Below are positions 8,515 through 17,360 of a stretch of 44,877 nucleotides of DNA, in pieces. The position numbers were made by a program, and so were the translations under genes. Position 1 is the stretch's first letter; the number at the start of each line of letters is the position of its first letter. The notes beneath the pieces were generated by a model. The model saw only the letters and a list, made by a program, of their open reading frames with translations. It made no database searches and had not been told where the DNA came from. Source of the DNA: Candidatus Saccharibacteria bacterium UBA6258 (GTDB lineage Bacteria; Patescibacteriota; Saccharimonadia; Saccharimonadales; Saccharimonadaceae); contig DJVK01000015.1 in NCBI GenBank assembly GCA_002441145.1, forward strand, positions 13,660 to 58,536, read 5' to 3'.

Positions 8515-9647
8515 GCTTCGTCGCCCTGAATCTTTTTGACAAGTCGTGCAAGCGGCTTGTCATTTTCTACACGCACACGACGTGAGCGTTCTAGATAATC
8601 ATCGATTAACACTTTAATACTACCGGCGATAGGAATCGAGATAATACCCCCGGCTATACCGAATACGTACAACCCAATCGTCACTGACACAAGGATGGCA
8701 AGTGGCGAAAGCTCAATTCGCTTTGACTGGATAGCAGGTGAGATAAAGTTGTTTTCAAGCTGCTGATACACCATAAAGTATATTGCAAAGATAACACCGG
8801 CGGTAATGCTATTGATACCGATGAGAATAGCGATAATGATACCGGCAATCGTGGCACCAAACATAGGGATGAGCGATAGCGTAAATGCAATCGCAATCGT
8901 TGGCAATGACAGGTTGGCTGGAACGGCAGGGATAAATAGGCTAATCAGGAACACTGTCGCACCCGCACAAAGTGCACCAATACTCGAAACCGTTAGCTGA
9001 CCGGTAACATACCCAGATACTACGACGTGCATCTTATTGACGAGTCGCTTGTGGTGCTCCATACGATCAGTGTCGCGGTACACCTTCCATAGACGCTGTA
9101 GCCATGTTGGCCCCTCAACGAGCATCAAGAATGTCAGTACCAGTACGAGTAGCGCTGCTGCGAACACAGCCAATGCCGAACCGATACCTGATATAAAGTT
9201 ACGACCAAAACTTGCTGCCCATTTAGTCGAATCTGCCTGAATCGCTTTAGCGGCTTGATCAATTTGCGGCTGAATGTGGTACTTATCGATGATATTCCCA
9301 AGGCCACGCCATTGTTCCGACAATGTCGCAACGGCGGCAGGAGCAGATTCGATAAATTTAGCCGTTTGTTGCACGATTGGCGGAATTACCAAAAATACTA
9401 CCGCTGCCAAAAAGGCAACGACTGCAACAAAAGCAACCGCGGTACTTAATGTTCGACTACGATCCGGCATGCGCCGAGCAAGTTTGCTCACCGGTCCGTT
9501 AAGTGCAAGTGCCAAAAAGAAGGCAGTGCCGATAATAATAAGTGCCGTGCGCGCACTATAAAGGGCTAGGATAGCGAAGGCAAAGCCTATTACTACGAGC
9601 CAAAAACGCACGAATGTCCGTGTATCAATTTCTATACGTACTTTCAT
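8511..9647 (-). CDS. AI-2E family transporter (PerM/YdiK type)
   Basis: Predicted inner-membrane permease of 378 residues with about eight hydrophobic segments and the large soluble loop between the third and fourth that typifies the family. Conserved features are LNGPVSKLARRMPDR after the second segment and QQLENNFISPAIQSKRIELSPL near the C-terminus. Members export autoinducer-2, act as Na+/H+ antiporters, or are unassigned, so the substrate is not known. The start is leaderless, with a -10 box 6 bases upstream. The 3' end overlaps cysS tail to tail. Confidence 0.85.
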   Translation of the reverse strand: MKVRIEIDTRTFVRFWLVVIGFAFAILALYSARTALIIIGTAFFLALALNGPVSKLARRMPDRSRTLSTAVAFVAVVAFLAAVVFLVIPPIVQQTAKFIESAPAAVATLSEQWRGLGNIIDKYHIQPQIDQAAKAIQADSTKWAASFGRNFISGIGSALAVFAAALLVLVLTFLMLVEGPTWLQRLWKVYRDTDRMEHHKRLVNKMHVVVSGYVTGQLTVSSIGALCAGATVFLISLFIPAVPANLSLPTIAIAFTLSLIPMFGATIAGIIIAILIGINSITAGVIFAIYFMVYQQLENNFISPAIQSKRIELSPLAILVSVTIGLYVFGIAGGIISIPIAGSIKVLIDDYLERSRRVRVENDKPLARLVKKIQGDEA

Positions 9648-9653
9648 ATATTA

Positions 9654-9659
9654 AGTATA
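9654..9659 (-). promoter_or_regulatory. -10 box of the leaderless AI-2E permease gene
   Basis: On the minus strand TATACT lies 6 bases before the ATG at 9647. Confidence 0.6.
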
Positions 9660-9713
9660 CCCCATCTGGTATAGATGAGGTATTACTTATATTTTATTCG
9701 CTCAAAATGCTTG

Positions 9714-9941
9714 TTATTGCGAGCCGAGTACGGCGATCAATGCCAATAGCACTAATAATGTGCCCGCAAGCGCAGATACGGCGACTGTCATTCGGTTAGG
9801 GTAGTAGTCGACTTTCGTCGAAACTGGCGCCTTAGCACGAGCCTTGCGTGATGCTGGCTTTTTTACAGTCTTCTTAGCAACCGTCGTCTTTTTGACGGTA
9901 GTCTTTTTAGCAGTAGTTTTCGTTGATGCCTTCTTTACCAT
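9714..9941 (-). CDS. Lysine/alanine-rich protein with C-terminal membrane segment
   Basis: A 75-residue protein not assigned to a named family. Residues 1-38 are almost wholly Lys, Thr, Ala and Val in repeats such as KKTTVKKTTVAKK, like a histone H1-type tail. Residues about 52-72 form one hydrophobic helix (VAVSALAGTLLVLLALIAVL). The layout suggests a basic cytoplasmic tail anchored in the membrane by its C-terminus, which could tether DNA or anionic surfaces; that role is a guess. The start is supported by a -10 box (TAGACT, 9948-9953) 6 bases upstream. It lies in an AT-balanced gap between divergent transport genes. Confidence 0.7.
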   Translation of the reverse strand: MVKKASTKTTAKKTTVKKTTVAKKTVKKPASRKARAKAPVSTKVDYYPNRMTVAVSALAGTLLVLLALIAVLGSQ

Positions 9942-9947
9942 AGCTTA

Positions 9948-9953
9948 AGTCTA
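9948..9953 (-). promoter_or_regulatory. -10 box of the Lys-rich small protein gene
   Basis: TAGACT on the minus strand, 6 bases before the ATG at 9941. Confidence 0.5.
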
Positions 9954-9994
9954 CAGCACTTAGTTACATATGTCTATTACCGCTCATGCTTTGC

Positions 9995-10000
9995 TATACT
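9995..10000 (+). promoter_or_regulatory. -10 box of the leaderless P-type ATPase gene
   Basis: TATACT ends 8 bases before the ATG at 10009; there is no Shine-Dalgarno sequence. Confidence 0.6.
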
Positions 10001-10008
10001 AGAGTGTA

Positions 10009-12555
10009 ATGGACTATCACGCACTATCTACCGAAGAGACTCTCCGCGAGCTAAACGCGACACCTAACGGACTCGCACCGTCGACCGTCCAGGAGCGAAT
10101 CCAAGAATACGGACTCAATATCTTATCGGTACATACCGAGCCGCTTTGGCGAAAAATAATAGAGCCCTTCCGTTCAGTGTTCATCATCGTTCTCTTCGTT
10201 GCCGCCGCCATTAGCCTGTATCATGATGCGATCATCGACGCCATGATCATCACCGCCATCATCATGGTCAGCGCCACTATATATTATGTACAGCGTTTTT
10301 CGACGGAACGAATCCTTAGGTCACTGCAAAAAAAGAATAAACTCGAAGCGACTGTCATTAGGCAAGGCGTTCAACTTACCGTCGACTCGACCGGCCTCGT
10401 CCCAGGCGATATCATTATTCTCGAAGAAGGCGACAAAGTACCGGCAGATGCCAGGTTGCTCGAAGTACGCTCGTTCAGGGTCGATGAGTCTCAGCTTACC
10501 GGTGAATCATTGCCAATAGAAAAGTACGTTGAACCCGTATCCGCAAAGAGCGAGGTCTACGAACGGGGCAACATGGTGTACCAAGGGTCGTTTACAATCG
10601 GCGGTATCGCCAAGGCAGTTGTCGTCGCGACGGCTAACAGCACCGAGTTCGGTAGGTTAGCGGCGCTATCTACTGAAGCTAAGTCGACAAGCCCAGTCCA
10701 AGAAAAAATCGACACACTTATTACACGCGTTATTATTGGCGTTTCTGCAATCGCTATTGTTACGTTCTTATTGGCACTGTACCGGGGCATCGAATACAGC
10801 GAAGCGCTACGCCTTGTCATTGCACTGGCAGTAAGCGCCGTTCCCGAAAGTCTTCCTATCGCAATTTCGGTCATTCTTGCCCTGGGTATGCGACGCATGG
10901 CAGCGCGCAAGGCACTAGTCCGTACGATGAGCGCCATAGAGTCAATCGGCACCATCACGACGATCGCTACCGACAAAACGGGTACGTTAACCAAAAATAA
11001 GTTAACTGTTCACGAAGTATGGAGCGTTAACGGCAAACTAGCCGAAGCTCACAAAACCCTTGCTCATACTATTATCATGGCCGCATCGAACAAAAGTCAC
11101 GACCCGTTAGATACGGCGTTTTATGAGTATCGCGAAAAGCACGACATACAGGTCGGCCGCACAGCGCCGATAAGCTCATTTCAATTCGAACATACCGTCG
11201 CGATGAGCGGCAACGTATGGCACGCTGGCGAGTTTACGACACTATACGTCAAAGGTGCACCCGAACACGTCATCGAACGCAGTGATCTAACCGAAAACGA
11301 ACGTGAACGGGCAATTGCACAGCTACACCACATGACCGGGACAGGGTACCGGGTTATCGCTCTCGCACATACGTCAATTAGCAAACCACTTAGTTCACTC
11401 GAAGCTCTACCGCGTTCGCATAAGCTAGAGTTTGATGGATTCGTTGCCGTCGCCGACATCTTGCGGGCCGAAGCGAAAGGCGCGATACAAACCGCCCAGC
11501 GTGCCGGCATTGTCGTACGCATGGTGACGGGCGATCATTTCGAGACCGCATTCCATATCGGCAAGCAACTAGGCTTAGTAACATCGCGCGACGAAGTATT
11601 CGATAGTCGAAGGCTTAGTACGATGAGCGACAAGGACCTCGAAAAAGCAATCGACTCAATTCGCGTTTTCTCGCGCGTCATACCTGAGCAAAAACATCGC
11701 CTGTTAACTATTCTTAAAAAGACCAACATCACAGCCATGACAGGTGATGGAGTCAACGACGTGCCCGCACTCACTAACGCACATGTCGGCGTGGCAATGG
11801 GCAGCGGTGCTCAAATCGCAAAAGATGCCGGCGACATTATCCTCCTTGATAATAACTTCCGTTCAATAGTTAATGCAGTCCACGAAGGCCGCACCGTCTA
11901 CGCCAACATTAAACGCATGGTTATGTACCTGCTTTCAACAAACCTCGGTGAAGTACTCGTTACATTTGGGTCACTATTGCTCGGATTGCCGCTACCGCTC
12001 GCCGCAGTACAAATCCTTTGGATCAACCTTGCCACCGATACCTGCCTCGTCATTCCGCTTGGTCTCGAACCAGGTGAAAAGCGCAACATGAACGTTCCAC
12101 CACAGCGTTCCAACGCACCGTTACTGAGCCGCTTTATGCTCTCTCGCACTATCCTGATTGCATCAACCATGGCTGCTGTCACGTTGACTCTATACGCATC
12201 GTACATGAGCTACGGCGAAGCCTATGCTCGCACGATCGCATTTAGCGCACTCGTCGTCATGCAGTGGGCAAGCGCATTTGGTGCACGTAGCGATTACGAA
12301 CCTATCTGGCGACGCATCTTCAAACTAAACCCAGCATTCTACGTAGGGCTCACAGTTGCTATCGGCCTACAAATGCTCGCCCTGTTTGGGCCACTCGGTA
12401 CGGTTCTTCATGTAAGTCCTGTTGCCCTCGGCGACCTTGCTTATACATCGTTCATCGCGTTTGCAGCGCCGCTCATCGTCATCGAAACCCACAAATGGAT
12501 TGGTAGGCGATTCTTTAACAAAGGTAGCGTCAATCGCCTTAAAAAGGCCGTTTAA
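10009..12555 (+). CDS. P2-type cation-transporting ATPase
   Basis: ATP-driven membrane cation pump of 848 residues. Order of parts: cation-ATPase N domain (ALSTEETLRELNATPNGL), first membrane pair, actuator domain with ESQLTGES, and fourth segment with PESLPIA (family PEGLP). The phosphorylation site is DKTGTLTK near 323, followed by the nucleotide domain with KGAPEHVIE, MVTGDH and the hinge DGVNDVPALTNAHVGVAMG. C-terminal membrane segments follow (IQILWINLATD). The P2 motifs fit a Ca2+ pump of the SERCA/PMCA or PMR1 kind; the ion is not proven. Its stop is three bases from the end of the convergent SulP gene. Confidence 0.93.
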   Translation: MDYHALSTEETLRELNATPNGLAPSTVQERIQEYGLNILSVHTEPLWRKIIEPFRSVFIIVLFVAAAISLYHDAIIDAMIITAIIMVSATIYYVQRFSTERILRSLQKKNKLEATVIRQGVQLTVDSTGLVPGDIIILEEGDKVPADARLLEVRSFRVDESQLTGESLPIEKYVEPVSAKSEVYERGNMVYQGSFTIGGIAKAVVVATANSTEFGRLAALSTEAKSTSPVQEKIDTLITRVIIGVSAIAIVTFLLALYRGIEYSEALRLVIALAVSAVPESLPIAISVILALGMRRMAARKALVRTMSAIESIGTITTIATDKTGTLTKNKLTVHEVWSVNGKLAEAHKTLAHTIIMAASNKSHDPLDTAFYEYREKHDIQVGRTAPISSFQFEHTVAMSGNVWHAGEFTTLYVKGAPEHVIERSDLTENERERAIAQLHHMTGTGYRVIALAHTSISKPLSSLEALPRSHKLEFDGFVAVADILRAEAKGAIQTAQRAGIVVRMVTGDHFETAFHIGKQLGLVTSRDEVFDSRRLSTMSDKDLEKAIDSIRVFSRVIPEQKHRLLTILKKTNITAMTGDGVNDVPALTNAHVGVAMGSGAQIAKDAGDIILLDNNFRSIVNAVHEGRTVYANIKRMVMYLLSTNLGEVLVTFGSLLLGLPLPLAAVQILWINLATDTCLVIPLGLEPGEKRNMNVPPQRSNAPLLSRFMLSRTILIASTMAAVTLTLYASYMSYGEAYARTIAFSALVVMQWASAFGARSDYEPIWRRIFKLNPAFYVGLTVAIGLQMLALFGPLGTVLHVSPVALGDLAYTSFIAFAAPLIVIETHKWIGRRFFNKGSVNRLKKAV

Positions 12556-12558
12556 CCG

Positions 12559-14613
12559 CTATTTCTTGTGTCGAGCTTGATAATCTAGCAGTAACCTGAC
12601 ATCCGCCAAGTCTTTTTTGCGGGCAAGGTTATTCTTAGCATCGATAAGTTGATCAATGTTCATAAAGGTCACACCGTCTACATCAAATGCGTCACGTTTC
12701 AATTTTTTAAGGTCGCGCCCCATCCACATATGCATCAAGTTGTAACCGTGGCGTGTAAGAATCTTTTTACCGTTGTCCTGAACGTATTCCTTCCAGTGCT
12801 TTTCGTCGCGATAGTAACGGTATACTTCGTCACTCACAACAAGGTCTATGTCACTGGTAGTACGCAGATTAAGTACTTCAAGAACTGCGCCACCGATGAC
12901 GACGTAACTACCGTGCTTAAGGCCAAGATATTTGACCATATCGACGGCTGTGCGCTTATTGCCAGGGTGTGATTTGATCGCAGCATTTAGTGTTGAATAA
13001 ATATGGTCGGCACCGACAAGGTCTGTCATACCAAATGCGTCAAATTGATCGCGAAGGTTAGGCGACACGTGGGCAAACCCAATTTTTATATTATCGGCAC
13101 TTAATTGGCGATACAGACGTTTCATATTTTCGACAGCCGTATAGTCGATACTGTCGATTGCTCCGGCATCAACCACGACATAATGTACGGGTTCTTTTGC
13201 GTTATCTATCGCGCGCTTTAGTCGGTGCATAAAGTAGGCAACGTTTTCGAAGAATAATGAACCGTCAAAACTATACACCAGTAATCCCGGCGGGTGAGAG
13301 CTATGGCGGTGATGACCATCAATACGTTCGCGTGCCCATTCAGATAATTCGCCATCACGTAGTAACACTTGGTCGTGCGGGCGATACTGGCGCCGCAAAC
13401 GTTCCATCAGCGCAACGATCACTGCGATCAGTAGTCCTTGGCGGACGCCGAACAATGCGACTCCACCGAGCGCAATCATCGCCACAAAAAACTCGGTACG
13501 ATGAGCGTGCCAGATGTACTGCAATTCACGAACGCGTATCAAATGAATACCAATCATAAAGACGATGGCGGCTAACGCGGCTGATGGCATATATACGAAT
13601 AAGCCGGTGCCGAACAACAACACGAGCGCAATTAGTAATCCCATGAACACGTTTACCATTTGCGATTTTGCGCCTGCCATATCAGCTGCTAAGCTACGCG
13701 GTGGACTACCGTTAATTGCAAAACCATGCGTGAATGCTGAGGCGGCGTTTGCGAAACCAAGTGCTAGCAAGTCTTGGTTGATGCGTGGGTTTTCATCGTG
13801 CTGACCAGCCATGCTTGTAATGACCGCGGAACTCTGTGCCAAAATGACCAACGCAATGGCAAGCGCGGCAGGGAATAACGTCACGATCATACCGAGCGTC
13901 ATCGATGGATGCACTGGGAACGGAATACCCGCTGGCAATTCGCCCACAAGCTTCACGTCAAAGTTGCCGACGTTGAACATAAAGGCAAATAGTGTCGCGA
14001 GTACCAATGCGATAAGTTCACCGGGGATGCGCGTCTTACGTGTTAATAGTATTACCCCGACGACTAATATCGATATCGTCAATGTCATACCGTTAATCTG
14101 ATCAAGATTCTGCGGGATAGACAATACGTGCTGCCAAAGGCTACCCGAAGGCTCTAGCCCGAGCATTTCAGGGAACTTATGAGCGATTAATTGGATACCA
14201 ACGCCGCCTAAAAATCCGACAAGCACTGGACGAGAAATAAGGTCTGCTAAAAATCCCATCTTTAGAACAGCCATTACTATCAAACAAAATGCCGTCAATA
14301 ACCCTAGCACAGCTATAGCGACTGGGTAATTATCGGTACCTGCAACAGCAACGAGCCCAGCACCCGATGCGACCAGCGCGGCCGTGGCACTATCGGCACC
14401 AACTACCAAACGGCGGGTCGATGCAAAGATGGCAAATACTATCGGAGCGAATAGCGCACTGTATAGACCAGCTTGTAGAGGCAAGCCGACAATTGCGGCA
14501 AAACCGAGCGATTCAGGGATCGCTATGGCAGTCACGACGAGTGCGGCAATGAAATCTGTCTTGAAATGTTTGTATTTATAGCCTTTAAAGCTCGATAAAA
14601 ATAGCTTATGCAT
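12559..14613 (-). CDS. SulP anion transporter with STAS and C-terminal nucleotidyltransferase-like domain
   Basis: The 684-residue protein has three parts. Residues about 1-410 are the SulP membrane transporter (ALVVTAIAIPESLGFA at the start, GLINGSPPRS-like core near the middle), which carries sulfate, bicarbonate or similar anions. About 440-550 is a cytoplasmic STAS domain (LLVYSFDGSLFFENV, VVVDAGAIDSIDYTAV). Residues about 556-684 are an extra domain with VIGGAVLEVLNLRTTSDIDL, which matches the GG...DxD pattern of the nucleotidyltransferase fold. I know no standard SulP with that tail, and the reading frame is continuous. The third domain may be regulatory or a nucleotide sensor. The promoter is weak (TATCTA, 7 bases before the ATG). 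Confidence 0.87.
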   Translation of the reverse strand: MHKLFLSSFKGYKYKHFKTDFIAALVVTAIAIPESLGFAAIVGLPLQAGLYSALFAPIVFAIFASTRRLVVGADSATAALVASGAGLVAVAGTDNYPVAIAVLGLLTAFCLIVMAVLKMGFLADLISRPVLVGFLGGVGIQLIAHKFPEMLGLEPSGSLWQHVLSIPQNLDQINGMTLTISILVVGVILLTRKTRIPGELIALVLATLFAFMFNVGNFDVKLVGELPAGIPFPVHPSMTLGMIVTLFPAALAIALVILAQSSAVITSMAGQHDENPRINQDLLALGFANAASAFTHGFAINGSPPRSLAADMAGAKSQMVNVFMGLLIALVLLFGTGLFVYMPSAALAAIVFMIGIHLIRVRELQYIWHAHRTEFFVAMIALGGVALFGVRQGLLIAVIVALMERLRRQYRPHDQVLLRDGELSEWARERIDGHHRHSSHPPGLLVYSFDGSLFFENVAYFMHRLKRAIDNAKEPVHYVVVDAGAIDSIDYTAVENMKRLYRQLSADNIKIGFAHVSPNLRDQFDAFGMTDLVGADHIYSTLNAAIKSHPGNKRTAVDMVKYLGLKHGSYVVIGGAVLEVLNLRTTSDIDLVVSDEVYRYYRDEKHWKEYVQDNGKKILTRHGYNLMHMWMGRDLKKLKRDAFDVDGVTFMNIDQLIDAKNNLARKKDLADVRLLLDYQARHKK

Positions 14614-14665
14614 GTATATCTAGATACTAGTGATATTTTTCACAGCTGTCAACGGTGTAGACCCC

Positions 14666-14671
14666 TATACT
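14666..14671 (+). promoter_or_regulatory. -10 box of otsAB, fixing its start
   Basis: TATACT lies 9 bases before the ATG at 14681. An upstream in-frame ATG at 14630 would lie before this promoter and is therefore unlikely to be used. Confidence 0.55.
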
Positions 14672-14680
14672 ACATACAAC

Positions 14681-16870
14681 ATGAGCAACTTTGTCATCGT
14701 CTCGAATCGTTTACCGGTCAGCGTTTCTCGCGTAGAGGGTAAGCTAGTATTTAGTGTGAGTAGTGGTGGGCTAGCAACGGCTATGTCGTCGCTTACTCTA
14801 GAAAATCAGGTTTGGATTGGCTGGCCGGGAATAGCTAGCGACGATTTGACCGCAAGTGAAAAAGCGCAGATCACAAAAGAATTACGTAAATATAACTGTT
14901 TTCCGGTGCATCTTACATCGCAACAAATCGCGGACTTTTACGAAGGCTACTCCAATGATACGCTGTGGCCGTTATTCCACTACTTCCAGTCGTATGCGCA
15001 GTACAGCGATGCATATTGGAACGCTTACCGCGCTGTTAATCGAAAGTATCTGCAGGCGGTTAAAAAACAAGCCGCCCCCGATGCAACGATATGGATTCAT
15101 GATTATCATTTGATGTTATTGCCGTCGATGGTGCGTAGCGCGTTGCCCGATAGTAAGATCGGGTTCTTTTTACACATTCCGTACCCATCATACGAACTTT
15201 ATCGGTTGCTGCCCGAACGCAAAGAAATTATTGAGGGCCTACTTGGTGCCGACTTGTTAGGTTTTCATATTTACGATTACGCACGTCACTTTATTAGCAG
15301 CTGCAACCACCTGCTAGGAGTGTCGAGCGAACAGGGGATAATCGAATACCAAGGCCGGCGCGTCAAGGTAGACGCATTCCCAATTGGTATAGACTACAAA
15401 AAATTCCGCAGCACGGTCGACAGCCCCGAGACCAAACACGAGATGGCATGCCTTGCCGAGCGCTATGGTGACCAAAAAATAATCGTTTCTATCGATAGGC
15501 TAGATTATTCAAAGGGTATCCTAAAACGACTCGAAGCATTCGAATTATTTTTGCGCGAACATCCCGAATACCTTAAAAAGGTCACCTTATTAATGGTTGC
15601 CGTACCGTCGCGAACCGAAGTCGAAACCTATAAATTGCTGCGCGACTCGATTGAACAAACAGTTAGCCGAATCAATGGTCAATTCGGCACGACAGATTGG
15701 ATGCCGATATCGTACCAGTTCCAAAACCTACCATTCGAACATATCGTCGCCCTTTATGCCAAAGCCGAAGTCGCTCTCGTCACACCGATACGTGACGGTA
15801 TGAACCTTGTCGCCAAAGAATACGTAGCTTCAAAACGTAGGCGCACGGGTGTGTTGATCTTGAGCGAAATGGCAGGGGCAGCCAACGAACTCACCGAAGC
15901 GTTGCAAGTTAACCCAAATAACGTCACCGCCATCGCGCAGTCCATTTACCAAGCACTTACAATGAAGCGTAAAGAACAAAAGCAACGGCTCGATGCGATG
16001 CAGGCACGAATTTCAGAATATACCGTTCAAGAGTGGGGTAGCGACTTTATTACCCAGTTGGAGCGCGTTAGTGACGCCCATCGTGGTGCGATGAAAAAGC
16101 GCTTAAAACAGCAAGATATTACCGACATAATAAGTGGGTATTCAAACGCAAAATCGCGCCTTGTTTTGCTCGACTACGACGGCACATTGCACGGATTCAG
16201 CACGAGTATCCGCGCTAGCGCAGTGCAACCAAGCATCCGCATTAAGGCTCAGCTGCGACGAATCAGTGAACAAGCGGGAACAACACTTTGTATAATCAGC
16301 GGCCGCCCTCGCAAAGTACTCGAAATGTGGTTTGGATCAATGCCGAATATCGTATTGATTGCCGAACATGGCGCTTGGATAAAAACCGAAGGTAAATGGG
16401 AACAGAATACCGAGCAATTTGATAAATCGACCATCGTTGATGCGATGAAGCGTTATGCGTCACGGACCGCAGGTTCATTGGTCGAAGAAAAAGACTTTGC
16501 CGTCGTTTGGCACTACCGTCGCGTCGCACCAGAGCTAGCATACATCCGTAATAATGACTTACGTCGTGAATTAAAAACACTAACCGACGACTCAAGCCTT
16601 GGTGTTTATAATGGCAATAAGATTATCGAGGTCAAACCAAAGTCGATTCATAAGGGCGTCATTGCCACGCAACTTGCAGCAAAACATGACAGCGAATTCA
16701 TCTTTTGTGCAGGCGACGATTACACCGACGAACACATGTTCAAGGCATTGCCGTCACACGCGCGCACTGTAAAAGTTGGGTACGGCACCACTCATGCCAA
16801 GCATCAAGTAGCCAAGCTAGAGCGCATACTTAGTATCATCGAACAGATGAGCAAAACCAAGCCCAATTAA
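14681..16870 (+). CDS. Bifunctional trehalose-6-phosphate synthase/phosphatase (OtsA-OtsB fusion)
   Basis: Makes trehalose, an osmoprotectant, from UDP-glucose and glucose-6-phosphate by way of trehalose-6-phosphate. The 729-residue protein starts MSNFVIVSNRLPVSV. The OtsA GT20 part (1 to about 475) has GGLATAM, WIGWPG, IWIHDYHLMLLP, FFLHIPYPSYE and VTPIRDGMNLVAKEYVA. The OtsB HAD phosphatase follows, with the nucleophile motif LLDYDGTLHG near 495-504, ISGRPRKVLE, AEHGAW and AGDDYTDEHMF. Fused enzymes of this order are known in eukaryotes and some bacteria. The N-terminus starts exactly at the OtsA fold, which supports the chosen start. Confidence 0.92.
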   Translation: MSNFVIVSNRLPVSVSRVEGKLVFSVSSGGLATAMSSLTLENQVWIGWPGIASDDLTASEKAQITKELRKYNCFPVHLTSQQIADFYEGYSNDTLWPLFHYFQSYAQYSDAYWNAYRAVNRKYLQAVKKQAAPDATIWIHDYHLMLLPSMVRSALPDSKIGFFLHIPYPSYELYRLLPERKEIIEGLLGADLLGFHIYDYARHFISSCNHLLGVSSEQGIIEYQGRRVKVDAFPIGIDYKKFRSTVDSPETKHEMACLAERYGDQKIIVSIDRLDYSKGILKRLEAFELFLREHPEYLKKVTLLMVAVPSRTEVETYKLLRDSIEQTVSRINGQFGTTDWMPISYQFQNLPFEHIVALYAKAEVALVTPIRDGMNLVAKEYVASKRRRTGVLILSEMAGAANELTEALQVNPNNVTAIAQSIYQALTMKRKEQKQRLDAMQARISEYTVQEWGSDFITQLERVSDAHRGAMKKRLKQQDITDIISGYSNAKSRLVLLDYDGTLHGFSTSIRASAVQPSIRIKAQLRRISEQAGTTLCIISGRPRKVLEMWFGSMPNIVLIAEHGAWIKTEGKWEQNTEQFDKSTIVDAMKRYASRTAGSLVEEKDFAVVWHYRRVAPELAYIRNNDLRRELKTLTDDSSLGVYNGNKIIEVKPKSIHKGVIATQLAAKHDSEFIFCAGDDYTDEHMFKALPSHARTVKVGYGTTHAKHQVAKLERILSIIEQMSKTKPN

Positions 16871-16883
16871 GCCCCGCTAGCAG

Positions 16884-16912
16884 TGGTCAAGCATGCTTAT
16901 CTGTGTTATACT
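16884..16912 (+). promoter_or_regulatory. Promoter of tRNA-Gln
   Basis: A -35-like TGGTCA (16884-16889) and a -10 TATACT (16907-16912) are separated by 17 bases and lie about 20 bases before the mature tRNA. Confidence 0.6.
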
Positions 16913-16931
16913 TGTCGTTGCACGCTCGTAC

Positions 16932-17006
16932 TGGGATGTGGCCAAGTGGTAAGGCACCAGGTTTTGGTCCTGGCATTCGGGGGTTCGAATCCCTCCATCC
17001 CAGCCA
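16932..17006 (+). tRNA. tRNA-Gln (anticodon UUG)
   Basis: The acceptor stem TGGGATG pairs with CATCCCA. The anticodon arm CCAGG-TTTTGGT-CCTGG places TTG as anticodon, read as glutamine. The T-arm contains GGTTCGAATCC. The discriminator base is G and the CCA end is encoded at 17004-17006. A terminator follows at once. The 3' end is repeated at 18197-18212. Confidence 0.93.
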
Positions 17007-17014
17007 AGAAAAAA
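16999..17014 (+). repeat. 16-bp direct repeat, left copy (tRNA-Gln 3' end)
   Basis: CCCAGCCAAGAAAAAA spans the last bases of tRNA-Gln and the start of its terminator. An identical 16-mer lies at 18197-18212, 1.2 kb downstream in the same orientation. This is the geometry of integration at a tRNA 3' end, but no integrase lies between the copies. Confidence 0.7.
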
Positions 17015-17045
17015 GACTTAGGTCATTTGACTTAAGTCTTTTTTC
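17009..17045 (+). terminator. Terminator after tRNA-Gln
   Basis: A 12-bp stem (AAAAAAGACTTA at 17009-17020 with TAAGTCTTTTTT at 17033-17044) ends in a U-run, a typical rho-independent terminator that also works in reverse. Confidence 0.8.
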
Positions 17046-17055
17046 TATGTCTTCG

Positions 17056-17202
17056 GATTGGAGTGATTCGATTCTCCGAATGCGGAGCATGAGGGGGTGA
17101 GAAATGCCAGTGGCATTTCGCAAGGCAACCTGCCGGACAAGCTATGCTTGTCGCGCGGAGTTGCGGGGTCGCGGTACGTGACCGAATCCCTCCTCTCTAA
17201 TC
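17056..17202. repeat. Hairpin-rich non-coding element E1
   Basis: About 147 bp, GC-rich and without a convincing gene. The ends are imperfect inverted repeats (GATTGGAG at 17056-17063 against CTCTCTAATC at 17193-17202). Inside are consecutive hairpins: CTCCG/CGGAG (17074-17087), GAAATGCC/GGCATTTC (17101-17119) and GACAAGC/GCTTGTC (17136-17152). It shares end motifs (GGAGGGATTCG-like, and a T-arm-like gATTcGA) and layout with element E2 at 18245. Together with 17203-17360, where I see only AT-richer sequence and no gene, it fills the gap before the secreted gene. Confidence 0.55.
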
Positions 17203-17360
17203 AAATTTATTTCAACTTATGCAATCAAGCATTTCATACAATGGTTTGGCTGGGCCATTCCCGTATGCAGTGCTATAGCACTCATGGTTGTATCGGTATC
17301 GTATCCTTGATAAGTTTAAAAGGCTGGAATACCCCAGTGACCCGATCAAAAGGAGAGACA

